Shown piece after piece: positions 43,511-52,177 of a stretch of DNA of 64,000 bases. Where the stretch lies: NCBI GenBank assembly GCA_043806735.1, contig JAZDGR010000105.1, forward strand, positions 1 to 64,000, given 5' to 3'. Position 1 is the stretch's first letter. Each line of letters opens with the position of its first letter. The notes beneath the pieces were generated by a model, which made no database searches, was not told the origin of the DNA, and was given only the letters and a program-made list of their open reading frames with translations. The DNA comes from QYOJ01 sp043806735. GTDB lineage: Bacteria; Bacteroidota; Bacteroidia; Bacteroidales; FEN-979. Made by a program: the position numbers and the translations under genes.

Positions 43511-45954
43511 GCGGTTGCCTTCCATGCCTTGCGAGTTTCAAGGAAAACCAGGAAGAGGATCACGACCAGGAGGGTGATGGAACTGATCAGAGAGATTTTT
43601 TCGCCCAGATAGTAGACGTTGGGTTCAAACGCAAAAACAACGGTATGTTTTCCTGCCGGTAACACCATAGCACGAAGCACGTAATCGGCCCGGAAATGAG
43701 GTGTGAGAGTACTGTCTACATAAGCGTTCCAGCCTTTCGGATAGTAGATCTCGGAGAAAAGGGCCAGCCCGTTTTTCCCCGCCTCATATTGATACTCCAG
43801 GCGATTCAGAGTATATGATTTTAATTCAATAAATGAACCTGAGTCGGGTCCGGCTGAGAAAGTGGTGAGGTAATTTTCAAACTGTTTATCCACGATGGCG
43901 GTATCTGCAGGTTTGAAACGGGTGATAGCCTCCATTTCCTGATCGGCATTATCGACAAGTTTTACGGCTTCTACAAACCAGGCATGCCCAAGGGCGTCCT
44001 GATTGCGTTGGGCGACGGGAACCCTGTCTTCGCCTGAAATGATGACATATTTGGTGTTCAGCATATTCCATACATCCATGTTGTTCTTGCTGATCTGGTA
44101 CTCAATCAATTCCTGGTACCTGCGGAGTTTTGCTCCATGGTATCCTCCGATACTTTTGTGGAACCACGAGGTACTTGCGTCGTTAAAGGCATCGACGGAT
44201 AAATTCAATACGCGGAAATCGGGATCAGGATCTTTCAATATTTCCTCATCAGCCGGTGAGGCAACGAACGGTTTTTCGACTTTCGACTTTGTGGTAAAAT
44301 TTTCATTGTTGAGGTATCTTTTGTTTATTACGAACATGTCTATAAGGATCAATGCGCTGAGGATAATATAAACGTACGTTTTTCTCAGCTTACTATAGAG
44401 CAACGCCCAAAGCAGACCTGCGGACAGGACAATGAAAATGAGGGAACGCAATGCATCCATTCGGACCAGCCTTGCCCGTTCATCCCGGATAGCCTGCATC
44501 AACCAGTCAGGGAATTTATAGCTCTCCTCAATCAAGGTATCTTTTGGACCCGTAAAGGAAAGAAACATCCCGGAGAAGAGCACGAATAACAATGCCAATC
44601 CGCCTGAGATTCCCAATGCAATCTGTATTGCTGTAAATAGTTTTTTCTTGTCCTGCCGATTGTCGAAAAGCTCTTTCAGCGCTAGCATCCCCAGCAAAGG
44701 CATTGTAAATTCAGCGATGACCAGTGTCATTGAAACCGCCCTGAATTTGTTGTATCCCGGGATATATTCCATGAAAAATTCGGTGAGCGTCATGAAATTG
44801 TGGCCCCATGAAAGCATAATTGACAGTATTGTTGCTGTCAGCAACCACCATTTGATCGGCCCTTTGACTATAATCAATCCTAGGATAAACAGGAAGAAAA
44901 CTATGGCCCCGATATAGACGGGGCCAGCGGTACTCGGTTGATCGCCCCAATATAAAAAGGGGAGTGGATAACTTATGAACTGTTTGATTTGATTCTGTGA
45001 AATATTATTGTTTTTCAATGCTTTGACAACTTCGGAATTTTCGCTGAGTTTTGCGGCAGAGGATCCTCCATAAAAATTGGGGATCAAAAGAGTCATGGTT
45101 TCCCCAACGCCATAACTCCATTGGGTTGCATAGTCTTTATCCAATCCGGATGTTTTGTTTTCCTTATCGTGGGTGAGTTCTGATTTTCCCCGGATGGTAT
45201 ATTTTCCATATTCATAGGTTGCCCATAGAGAAGTTATGTTGGTGAATATAGCAAAAAGTGCTACGATCACCAATACACCTACAGATCCAAGGAAGGAAAC
45301 AAAACGCTTTTGATAAATTGACGCGATCAGTTCAAAGAGTCCGAGGATCAGAACAAGGATCACCAGATAATAGGTAATCTGAGGATGGTTTGCTTTGATT
45401 TCCAGGGTCAGAAAGATGGCGGTAAGAATACCGCCCCAGATGTATTTTTTCCGGAGGGTCAGGATGATCCCGGCGATTACGGGTGCCATGTAGGCAATTG
45501 CATGGGCTTTGGAGTTATGGCCGGCATCGATGATGACAAAGAAATAGGAGGAAAAGGCAAATGCAATCGCACCGGCAATGGAGAGCCAGGGATCCACTTT
45601 CATCACCAGCAGAAGGATAAAGAAACCCAGGAAATAGAGAAAGACCAGGTTTGCAGGGTGGGGAAGGCCGAGGCCAAGGATGGTATCCAGGTATCCGAAA
45701 ATATTTCCTTTGTAGATAACTGAAATCTGGTAAGCAGGCATACCGCCAAACATGGAGTTTGTCCAAAGTGGTTCCTTCCCTGTGGCTTTACGGTAGTCGA
45801 CGATTTCTTTTGACATACCTTTGAACTGCATGATATCTGATTGCTGGATTCGCTTTCCCTCCAGCAATGGGCTGAAATAGATGACGGTGATGAGAAGAAA
45901 AACAAGCAGAGCTGCCAGATACGGAAGGAGTTTCTTGAAGTCTATTTTTTTCAT
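43507..45954 (-). CDS. YfhO-family multi-pass membrane protein
   Basis: The 815-residue protein has about 12-14 membrane segments and large extracytoplasmic parts. It begins FKKLLPYLAALLVFLLITVI, then YFSPLLEGKRIQQSDIMQFK, a GMPAYQ segment and AYMAPVIAGIILTLRKKY. The C-terminal region (about 560-770) is soluble and precedes a last helix (SSITLLVVILFLVFLETRKA). YfhO proteins resemble GT-C glycosyltransferases and in Gram-positives glycosylate teichoic acids. In Bacteroidota the role is unknown. It is linked to the downstream glycosyltransferase by an ATGA overlap, supporting a role in surface glycans. Confidence 0.88.
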   Translation of the reverse strand: MKKIDFKKLLPYLAALLVFLLITVIYFSPLLEGKRIQQSDIMQFKGMSKEIVDYRKATGKEPLWTNSMFGGMPAYQISVIYKGNIFGYLDTILGLGLPHPANLVFLYFLGFFILLLVMKVDPWLSIAGAIAFAFSSYFFVIIDAGHNSKAHAIAYMAPVIAGIILTLRKKYIWGGILTAIFLTLEIKANHPQITYYLVILVLILGLFELIASIYQKRFVSFLGSVGVLVIVALFAIFTNITSLWATYEYGKYTIRGKSELTHDKENKTSGLDKDYATQWSYGVGETMTLLIPNFYGGSSAAKLSENSEVVKALKNNNISQNQIKQFISYPLPFLYWGDQPSTAGPVYIGAIVFFLFILGLIIVKGPIKWWLLTATILSIMLSWGHNFMTLTEFFMEYIPGYNKFRAVSMTLVIAEFTMPLLGMLALKELFDNRQDKKKLFTAIQIALGISGGLALLFVLFSGMFLSFTGPKDTLIEESYKFPDWLMQAIRDERARLVRMDALRSLIFIVLSAGLLWALLYSKLRKTYVYIILSALILIDMFVINKRYLNNENFTTKSKVEKPFVASPADEEILKDPDPDFRVLNLSVDAFNDASTSWFHKSIGGYHGAKLRRYQELIEYQISKNNMDVWNMLNTKYVIISGEDRVPVAQRNQDALGHAWFVEAVKLVDNADQEMEAITRFKPADTAIVDKQFENYLTTFSAGPDSGSFIELKSYTLNRLEYQYEAGKNGLALFSEIYYPKGWNAYVDSTLTPHFRADYVLRAMVLPAGKHTVVFAFEPNVYYLGEKISLISSITLLVVILFLVFLETRKAWKATA

Positions 45955-45984
45955 GGTACGGTGATTAATCGGTTTGGTGAAAAC

Positions 45985-46018
45985 AAAAAAAGAAGATCAT
46001 ATTTCAAATCTTCTTTTT
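45985..46018 (-). terminator. Terminator after rpmH
   Basis: AAAAAAAGAAGAT (45985-45997) and ATCTTCTTTTT (46008-46018) form an AT-rich stem with a ten-base loop. On the minus strand it ends in a run of U, about 22 bases past the rpmH stop. Confidence 0.5.
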
Positions 46019-46040
46019 CTACAAAATTGGGTAAAAAAAA

Positions 46041-46202
46041 TCAATCTTTATCCATTTTTTCGTCTGAAACCGACAATTTCTTTCTTCCTTTTGCCCTTCT
46101 TGTTGCCAATATCTTGCGTCCGTTTGCGCTTGACATGCGCTCACGGAAGCCATGTTTGTTTTTTCTTTTCCTTTTTGAGGGCTGAAATGTAGGTTGTGCC
46201 AT
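46041..46202 (-). CDS. rpmH: Ribosomal protein bL34
   Basis: The 53-residue protein reads MAQPTFQPSKRKRKNKHG, then FRERMSSANGRKILATRRAK and GRKKLSVSDEKMDKD, the classic bL34 sequence with a short acidic C-terminal extension. It is a component of the 50S subunit. It is short enough to be missed by length-filtered gene calling. It is preceded by a good promoter at 46223-46253. The usual neighbours rnpA and dnaA are not in view, so the classical rpmH-rnpA linkage is broken here. Confidence 0.97.
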   Translation of the reverse strand: MAQPTFQPSKRKRKNKHGFRERMSSANGRKILATRRAKGRKKLSVSDEKMDKD

Positions 46203-46222
46203 AGCATCAAATTTTAGGCCTG

Positions 46223-46253
46223 CAAAGGTACAAAGAGAAATTTGAAATTCAAA
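46223..46253 (-). promoter_or_regulatory. Promoter for rpmH
   Basis: On the minus strand TTTG (46253-46250) and TACCTTTG (46230-46223) are 19 bases apart, an exact Bacteroidota -33/-7 promoter. The box ends 20 bases before the ATG. Confidence 0.7.
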
Positions 46254-46266
46254 CTAAGCGCATCAA

Positions 46267-47727
46267 TTATTTTGTGGGGATATCTTTCAGAGTTTCCACC
46301 AGGAAGTCCCAGAATTTTGAAACGGATGGGATATTGACTTTCTCATCCGGTGAGTGAGGGAAACGGATAGTAGGCCCAAAGGAGATCATGTCCCAGTCCG
46401 GGTAAACGCCTCCGAGGATCCCGCATTCAAGGCCTGCATGGATCGCTTTTATTTCCGGTACTCTGCCAAACTTCTTTTTATAAACATCCTGCATGGCTTT
46501 CAGAATCCGAGATTCCGGGTTGGGTTTCCATCCCTGGTATTGTCCATCGAAAGTAATGCTAGCTCCAGCCAGTTCGAACACCGACCGGATCATTTGTTCC
46601 AGGTCAGATTTGGCTGAGTCTACGGAGCTTCTGAGCAGGGATTTGACATTGATTTCCCCGTTTGCAGATTTTACGATGGCAAGGTTAGTAGAGGTTTCAA
46701 CCAGTCCGGGCATTTCGTTGCTCATCCGAATGACTCCGTTCGGACAGGCATAGATCGCATTGAAAAGGGTGTGCTGCGTTTTCTCATCGATCAGGGATGA
46801 AGGCATATCAGCGGGATCGGCCAGAATTTTTACATCAGGTTCTACTGATAATAATTCTTTGCGAACTATGTGGGTGAATTCTTCCAGTCCTTTTAAGAAA
46901 ACCTGTTTGTTTTTTTCAGGGACTACAACAAGAGCGAAGGATTCTCTTGGGATGGCGTTCCGGAGGCTTCCTCCGTCAATGTTTGCAAGGCGCAAACCAT
47001 ATAACCTTTCCGAAACCCACATAAGTCTGTTCAGGATTTTGTTGGAATTTCCGCGACCGAGTGGAATATCCAACCCGCTATGGCCACCTTTCAATCCTTT
47101 GACCGTCAGTTTGAATGCGTTCATCCCTGCCGGAACCGGTATTTCCTGGTAGTTGAATAGGGCGTTTGCATTGGTGCCGCCCGCGCATCCGATGTACAGT
47201 TCTCCTTCGTCCTCCGAATCCATGTTGAGCAGAATATCCCCAATAAGCAACCCGGCTTTCAGGCCAAAAGCGCCGGTCATTCCTGTCTCTTCGTCGATGG
47301 TAAATAGCGCCTCAACAGGACCGTGCCGGATCGTATCTAATTCAAGAACCGCCATTGCCGCGGCAACTCCGATTCCGTTATCGGCTCCGAGCGTCGTCCC
47401 TTTTGCTTTTATCCACTCGCCGTCGACATAAGGTTCAAGGGGATCTTTTTCAAAGTCGTGAACGGTATCCTCGTTTTTCTGAGGGACCATGTCAAGATGG
47501 GCTTGCAGGATTACACCGTGCCGGTTTTCCATGCCGGATGTGGCTTTTTTGCGAATAATTACGTTGCCAATTTCATCCACCGTTGTATCCAGCCCGAGTT
47601 TATTGCCAAAGGCAACGATGAACTCCCTGACTTTCCCTTCATGTTTAGAGGGGCGTGAGATTTGGGTAAGTTCGTAAAAATTTTTCCAGACTTCCTTTGG
47701 TTGCAGGTTTGTGATTTCGTTACTCAT
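46267..47727 (-). CDS. pepD: Aminoacyl-histidine dipeptidase (beta-Ala-His dipeptidase)
   Basis: The 486-residue M20-family metallopeptidase cleaves dipeptides such as Xaa-His. Metal-site motifs are visible: LQAHLDMVPQK, TLGADNGIGVAAAMA, TIDEETGMTGA, NMDSEDEGELYIGCAGG and AIHAGLECGIL. Length agrees with the PepD family. An imperfect promoter box, TACCTTTA, lies upstream on the minus strand. Confidence 0.94.
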   Translation of the reverse strand: MSNEITNLQPKEVWKNFYELTQISRPSKHEGKVREFIVAFGNKLGLDTTVDEIGNVIIRKKATSGMENRHGVILQAHLDMVPQKNEDTVHDFEKDPLEPYVDGEWIKAKGTTLGADNGIGVAAAMAVLELDTIRHGPVEALFTIDEETGMTGAFGLKAGLLIGDILLNMDSEDEGELYIGCAGGTNANALFNYQEIPVPAGMNAFKLTVKGLKGGHSGLDIPLGRGNSNKILNRLMWVSERLYGLRLANIDGGSLRNAIPRESFALVVVPEKNKQVFLKGLEEFTHIVRKELLSVEPDVKILADPADMPSSLIDEKTQHTLFNAIYACPNGVIRMSNEMPGLVETSTNLAIVKSANGEINVKSLLRSSVDSAKSDLEQMIRSVFELAGASITFDGQYQGWKPNPESRILKAMQDVYKKKFGRVPEIKAIHAGLECGILGGVYPDWDMISFGPTIRFPHSPDEKVNIPSVSKFWDFLVETLKDIPTK

Positions 47728-47780
47728 AGGAAAGTTATTTAATGGGTTAAATTACTTGCAGGGATAAAGGTAGAAATTTT

Positions 47781-48185
47781 TCAGGAATTCAGTTGTTTGT
47801 CATGTTTTTGAATCTGCTGGAAGGTGATAAATCGTTGCTGATAAAGCATAGTCATGAATTGATTTACCCGTTCCAGGGTTTCTTCCGCGGAAGTAAGCTT
47901 TTCACGGGAGTCTTCATTCAGATGAGCGCTGATTCCTGCCACATTGCGTTTTCCATCGATCAGTAACCAGGTTGCTGACCCGAATGCATCCAGTTTGATC
48001 CGGATAAACTGTTTCCGGTTCAGCGGTTCCATTGCACGTACCAACCATCTGTTTTTAAACCGGGGAAGAAGGATATCCACCTTCCCTTCTTCCCTAGGTT
48101 CACATTCCATCAAACGCACAGGAATGAGTTCAAGTGCACTGGTTTTCTTTAGAATTTTCCTTCGTTTAAAGAAGCTGACTTCCAT
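47781..48185 (-). CDS. PqqD-like small protein
   Basis: I use the ATG at 48185, giving 134 residues; an earlier in-frame start at 48233 lies within the transporter gene. The C-terminal about 90 residues match the PqqD fold: LPRFKNRWLVRAMEPLNRKQ, IRIKLDAFGSATWLLIDGKR and NQFMTMLYQQRFITFQQIQK. PqqD proteins bind the precursor peptide for a radical SAM enzyme, yet no radical SAM gene or precursor peptide is present here. It follows the OPT transporter directly, with one base between stop and start, so it is co-expressed with it. Confidence 0.75.
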   Translation of the reverse strand: MEVSFFKRRKILKKTSALELIPVRLMECEPREEGKVDILLPRFKNRWLVRAMEPLNRKQFIRIKLDAFGSATWLLIDGKRNVAGISAHLNEDSREKLTSAEETLERVNQFMTMLYQQRFITFQQIQKHDKQLNS

Positions 48186-48186
48186 C

Positions 48187-50262
48187 TTACATCCCGGATG
48201 CCGGTGGTGCAGGTTGATCAGGTTTGCCGGCATTTTTCAGCGGGACCTGGATCATCACGAATGCGATGATCGCTATGATTACGAAACTGATATAGAATCC
48301 AGGGCTCTTGAAGAAGGAAAAGTAATCGTAAATAAATATCTCAAAAACTGCCAGGATCGCAATTACCAGCCCCATCAGCGCTTCTCCGGCAATCAACCCG
48401 GATGCAATCAGAACTCCTGTATTTTCAACTCTTATTTTTTGTAGCGCATTGTATTTTCTCTTCTCGGTAAACCAATCAACAATGCCTTTAAAAATGCCTC
48501 CCACGAAGATGGCAAAGGTGGTTTCGATGGGAAGGTACATCCCGACAGAGACCAGCATGGGGCTTTTTACCTGCATCAGGATAAAGGCCACGCCCATTAA
48601 CATTCCGGCAATGATCAATGGCCAGGCCATTGCCCCTTCAACAATTCCACGGGAGAGGATTGCCATCAGACTGGCCTGCGGAGCAGAGAGGTTTTTACTG
48701 CCGAATCCGCCCTGGTAACCCAGATTATTCCCGCTGGAGATATCTCCCTCGTGGAGATATGCCAGAACGACAAACATAACGGCGCCGGCAAAGATCACCC
48801 CGATGATATCGCCGATCTGCATCCTCCAGGGAGTCCCTCCCAGGATATGCCCGGCTTTCAGGTCCTGAAGCATCTCTCCGGCCACTGCGGCGGCTACACA
48901 AACGATTGCTGCCACACCCAAAACTGCAGCCACACCGGCCTCTCCCTGGACTCCCAGTCCGACCAGGATCAGGGCTGTGACGACAAGGGCAGTCAGGGTC
49001 AAGCCGCTGATCGGATTATTGCTGGATCCCATAATTCCCACGAGGTAGCCTGACACAGCTGAAAAAAAGAATGCCAGGATGATCATAAGGGTGGCGGCAA
49101 CTACGGCGATCAGGATGTTTGTCTGGAAGATGAAATAAGTTATGGCAAATGTGAGGATTGCGACGACAGCGATCCCGGTCAGGACGATACCGAAACTCAG
49201 GTCTTTTTCCGTACGGATGGCTCCGGATTCAATGCCGGCAGCGGCCTTTTTTACATCAGACACGGAACGTCCGATGCCTGTAATGAGACTTTTTCTCATC
49301 CGGAAAAGGGTATATCCTGCACTAACCAGCATGCCTCCGATGGCAATCGGTTTCACAATAAATCTCCACACGGATGTAATCTGAAAAGAGGGATTTGACA
49401 CCCTTTCCATCGCTGTATCCATAGAAAGTGTAAGGTCATTGGTCATCAGGGAAACGGCCCAGGCATGCAGATCAAGACTGGGAAGAATAAAATAAAGGAT
49501 CATAGGCGCCATCAACCCCCAGGCAAGCAATCCTCCACTAAAGTTTAGAGCGCCCAGTTTAGGGCCAATGATATACCCTACACCCATATAGGCAGGGCTG
49601 ACTCCGGGAGAGCTCAGGAGCATCCCGCCTTTACCTGTAAACGTACTTCCGGCAATGGTCTGCTGACTGAATGTCACAAATTTTTCCCAGAGGTACTGGA
49701 AAAGCCTTACTTCGCCAAGAATTTTGATCAATCCTCCCAACCCCATGGCCCAAAAAAGAAACCTGGATCCCCCTGAACCCACTTGTCCGGCTTTGTGAAT
49801 CTCAGCGGCAGCCAAGGATTCGGGAAACGGAAGATCGGCATCTTCCACCATTACCCTGCGCAGTAAAGCCACAAACATGATCCCCAGGATGCCCCCCGCA
49901 ATTAGGATCAGGGAGGAGGTGATGTAGTGGCCGGTTGTGAAGAAATCGGGCCAGATCCCGGCAATAAAGAATGCCGGTAGGGTAAATATTGCACCGGCCG
50001 CGACCGATTCTCCAATGGAACCCACGGTTCTTGTAAAGTTTTCTTCGAGGATGGTTCCCCGGAGGATTCTTAAAATTGCCATCCCAAGCACAGCAGCCGG
50101 ATAGGTAGCTGCGATGGTCATACCGGCTTTCAGGCCCAGGTAAGCATTGGCTGCCCCCAGGATCACGGCGAAGAAAATCCCAATGATCAGAGCGCGAATG
50201 GTGAATTCGCTCATCTTTGTTTCAGGGGAGATGAATGGAACAAACTTTTTTGGCTCGGACAT
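48187..50262 (-). CDS. Oligopeptide transporter, OPT family
   Basis: The 691-residue protein has about 15-16 membrane segments and the family signatures FFAVILGAANAYLGLKAGMT near the N-terminus, PAAVLGMAILR, GVGYIIGPKLGALNFSGG and SSNNPISGLTLTALVVTAL. OPT proteins import small peptides or metal chelates, probably with protons. The next gene downstream encodes a PqqD-like protein. Confidence 0.94.
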   Translation of the reverse strand: MSEPKKFVPFISPETKMSEFTIRALIIGIFFAVILGAANAYLGLKAGMTIAATYPAAVLGMAILRILRGTILEENFTRTVGSIGESVAAGAIFTLPAFFIAGIWPDFFTTGHYITSSLILIAGGILGIMFVALLRRVMVEDADLPFPESLAAAEIHKAGQVGSGGSRFLFWAMGLGGLIKILGEVRLFQYLWEKFVTFSQQTIAGSTFTGKGGMLLSSPGVSPAYMGVGYIIGPKLGALNFSGGLLAWGLMAPMILYFILPSLDLHAWAVSLMTNDLTLSMDTAMERVSNPSFQITSVWRFIVKPIAIGGMLVSAGYTLFRMRKSLITGIGRSVSDVKKAAAGIESGAIRTEKDLSFGIVLTGIAVVAILTFAITYFIFQTNILIAVVAATLMIILAFFFSAVSGYLVGIMGSSNNPISGLTLTALVVTALILVGLGVQGEAGVAAVLGVAAIVCVAAAVAGEMLQDLKAGHILGGTPWRMQIGDIIGVIFAGAVMFVVLAYLHEGDISSGNNLGYQGGFGSKNLSAPQASLMAILSRGIVEGAMAWPLIIAGMLMGVAFILMQVKSPMLVSVGMYLPIETTFAIFVGGIFKGIVDWFTEKRKYNALQKIRVENTGVLIASGLIAGEALMGLVIAILAVFEIFIYDYFSFFKSPGFYISFVIIAIIAFVMIQVPLKNAGKPDQPAPPASGM

Positions 50263-50343
50263 AGTGTTTGATTTTTAGTTGTTGATCCAATGATAATGTA
50301 CGGCTAAATAACGAAAAATAGTAACTCATTCGGCTGTTCTTCT

Positions 50344-50922
50344 TCAGGATTTTCTTATGTGAATCAGTTTTTTTGTAGAGAAATAGGGTTGCGTAAAAAA
50401 GTGAGACAGTTCAACGATTGAAAAGGCGGTGTCAACTTTTTGCAAAGGGATACTCAGATCTCCTCCACTCAGGTATAAGATTCCGTTGGAGACTTCATTG
50501 AATCCGGGAGCTCTCAGTTTGTTTTTTACCAATGCAAAGAACTTCCCGGGATCAGACACCGCCCGTCCGGTTACAAAGTCAAAGGATCTGTTGAGCGACT
50601 CAACCCGTGCACAAATTGGTTCTACATTATTCAATTTCAGGGAGTTTGCTATTTCAGAAACCACCCGGATCTTTTTTGCGATAGAATCAACAAGTGAAAA
50701 TTGGACATCCGGAAAGAACAGAGCCAGAGGCATTCCCGGGAAACCACCTCCCGTTCCGGCATCCAGGATCCGGGTATTTGGCCGGAACCGAACGAACTTT
50801 GCAATGGAAAGGGAATGCAGTATGTGATGGGTATAGATTTGATCAATGTCTTTCCGTGAAATTACATTGATCTTTTCATTCCATGAGCGGTAAAGTTCGC
50901 CCATAGCAGAGTATTGTTCCAA
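50344..50922 (-). CDS. rsmG: 16S rRNA (guanine-527-N7)-methyltransferase; start codon uncertain
   Basis: RsmG methylates G527 of 16S rRNA. The SAM-binding core is ILDAGTGGGFPGMPLALFFP, with LVDSIAKKIRVVSEIANSLK and FDFVTGRAVSDPGKF following. Family-like sequence (VIQHYFPELSVKQLEQYSAM) continues upstream of 50922 to about 50961, so the true start lies before the TTG at 50922. No ATG occurs in that frame back to the end of the upstream gene; a CTG at 50988-50986, overlapping that gene's stop, is the most likely non-ATG candidate. Confidence 0.88.
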   Translation of the reverse strand: MEQYSAMGELYRSWNEKINVISRKDIDQIYTHHILHSLSIAKFVRFRPNTRILDAGTGGGFPGMPLALFFPDVQFSLVDSIAKKIRVVSEIANSLKLNNVEPICARVESLNRSFDFVTGRAVSDPGKFFALVKNKLRAPGFNEVSNGILYLSGGDLSIPLQKVDTAFSIVELSHFFTQPYFSTKKLIHIRKS

Positions 50923-50980
50923 CTGCTTGACTGAGAGTTCCGGAAAATAGTGCTGGATGACGGAGGTCGGTGAAGAAGTA

Positions 50981-51313
50981 TTATTCAGATTTTTCTTCTT
51001 TCTTTTTGGTTTTTGGCGTTTTGGGTTTTGCTTCCGAGGCCGTTGTTTTTTTTGCAGCAGGTTTTTTTGCAGGCGCTTTTTTTGCAGGCGCTTTTTTTAC
51101 AGCTTTTTCCACTTTCTTTTCCGTGGTTTTTGTTTCAACCACGGGAAGCGTCGTTTCAACTATCTCTTCAACTTTCTTCTTTTCCGGTTTCACTTCTATC
51201 TTAGGTTTCTCAACAATGACTGGAACAGCCTTCTTATTCTTTCTCGGGCGGGTCACCCCATAGCTTTTCATAATAATTTTCCCTCGCCGTGTCTTTTTAT
51301 CTCCTTTTCCCAT
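50981..51313 (-). CDS. 30S ribosomal protein bTHX with long basic tail
   Basis: The 110-residue protein begins MGKGDKKTRRGKIIMKSYGV and TRPRKNKK, which is the whole bTHX (Thx) protein that sits in the 30S head in Thermus and many Bacteroidota. After that come about 80 extra residues of Lys/Ala/Pro/Glu, with repeats such as KAPAKKAPAKKPAAKK. The tail resembles histone-like or nucleic-acid-binding extensions. It lies directly upstream of rsmG. Confidence 0.85.
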   Translation of the reverse strand: MGKGDKKTRRGKIIMKSYGVTRPRKNKKAVPVIVEKPKIEVKPEKKKVEEIVETTLPVVETKTTEKKVEKAVKKAPAKKAPAKKPAAKKTTASEAKPKTPKTKKKEEKSE

Positions 51314-51354
51314 AGTAAAGTATTTGATGGTATTGTGTAAAGAATTATTTGGGG

Positions 51355-51362
51355 CAAAAGTA
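51355..51362 (-). promoter_or_regulatory. Candidate -7 box for the bTHX gene
   Basis: The minus strand reads TACTTTTG, about 42 bases upstream of the ATG. rsmG downstream probably shares the transcript. Confidence 0.45.
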
Positions 51363-51370
51363 ATAAAAAT

Positions 51371-52081
51371 TTATTGTTTGCTAAGAAAGTAGCTGATAAG
51401 AAGACCCGACTTCTTTACCGTCGCAGATGCCCATCTCAGCAGAACTTCAGTTTGCTCTTCTTCACTTAGTTGCCAGTGGAGATCAGACCGGTGAAGCCGG
51501 TTTGTGAGGGCATGCAGGAAGATTGCAGCAGAGACACTGATGTTCAGACTCTCCGTGAAGCCAAACATCGGGATTTTTATGAACCTGTCAGCCATTCCGA
51601 GCGCTTCTTCCGTCAACCCTTCCTTTTCGGTCCCAAACAGGAGTGCGAACTTCTGATCAAGCGGGAACGTCGCGGGAGTAAAATCATCTTTGTGAGGACT
51701 GGTAGCTACGATGCAATACTCGTTTTCTTTCAGGTGAGTCAGGCAAGTTGCCGTATTGTGGGCGGATGACCCGTATTTGAGCAGGTTAAGCCATTTGACC
51801 GATCCCAGGGCCACATTGGGATTGACCTCATACCTGTACCGGTTCTCAATGATATGCACATCCTGTATTCCGAAGCAATCGCAGGAGCGAAGAACGGCGC
51901 TGGCATTATGGGGCTGGAAAATATCCTCCAGAACAACAGTGATATATCGGGTGCGGCTTGGGAGAATCTCCTGGAACTTTTTCTGTTTATTCTCAGATAC
52001 AAAAGTGAGGAGGTAAGCCAGCAGTCTTCTCTTATCCGCAAGGGGAAGATTTTCGGGAAAGGACATGGCTATCTTTTTCAT
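51371..52081 (-). CDS. trmH: tRNA (guanosine-18-2'-O)-methyltransferase, SpoU family
   Basis: The 236-residue SPOUT methyltransferase has the three family motifs: LEDIFQPHNASAVLRSCDCF near residue 50, LLFGTEKEGLTEEAL and IPMFGFTESLNISVSAAIFL. The C-terminal helical extension is of TrmH type, supporting Gm18 of tRNA as the target. A second in-frame ATG at 52066 is an alternative start. Confidence 0.93.
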   Translation of the reverse strand: MKKIAMSFPENLPLADKRRLLAYLLTFVSENKQKKFQEILPSRTRYITVVLEDIFQPHNASAVLRSCDCFGIQDVHIIENRYRYEVNPNVALGSVKWLNLLKYGSSAHNTATCLTHLKENEYCIVATSPHKDDFTPATFPLDQKFALLFGTEKEGLTEEALGMADRFIKIPMFGFTESLNISVSAAIFLHALTNRLHRSDLHWQLSEEEQTEVLLRWASATVKKSGLLISYFLSKQ

Positions 52082-52138
52082 TATGAGCGGTAAAAGTAAA
52101 AAAAATGAGAACTGTTAAATTCTTTAAAAGAAAAAATT

Positions 52139-52146
52139 TAATTTTG
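52139..52146 (+). promoter_or_regulatory. Candidate -7 box for the membrane-anchored TPR gene
   Basis: TAATTTTG matches TAnnTTTG and lies 31 bases before the ATG at 52178. The -33 element is weak. Confidence 0.45.
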
Positions 52147-52177
52147 CACTTCCAAAATTCAAGCAAAAACAACAAAT

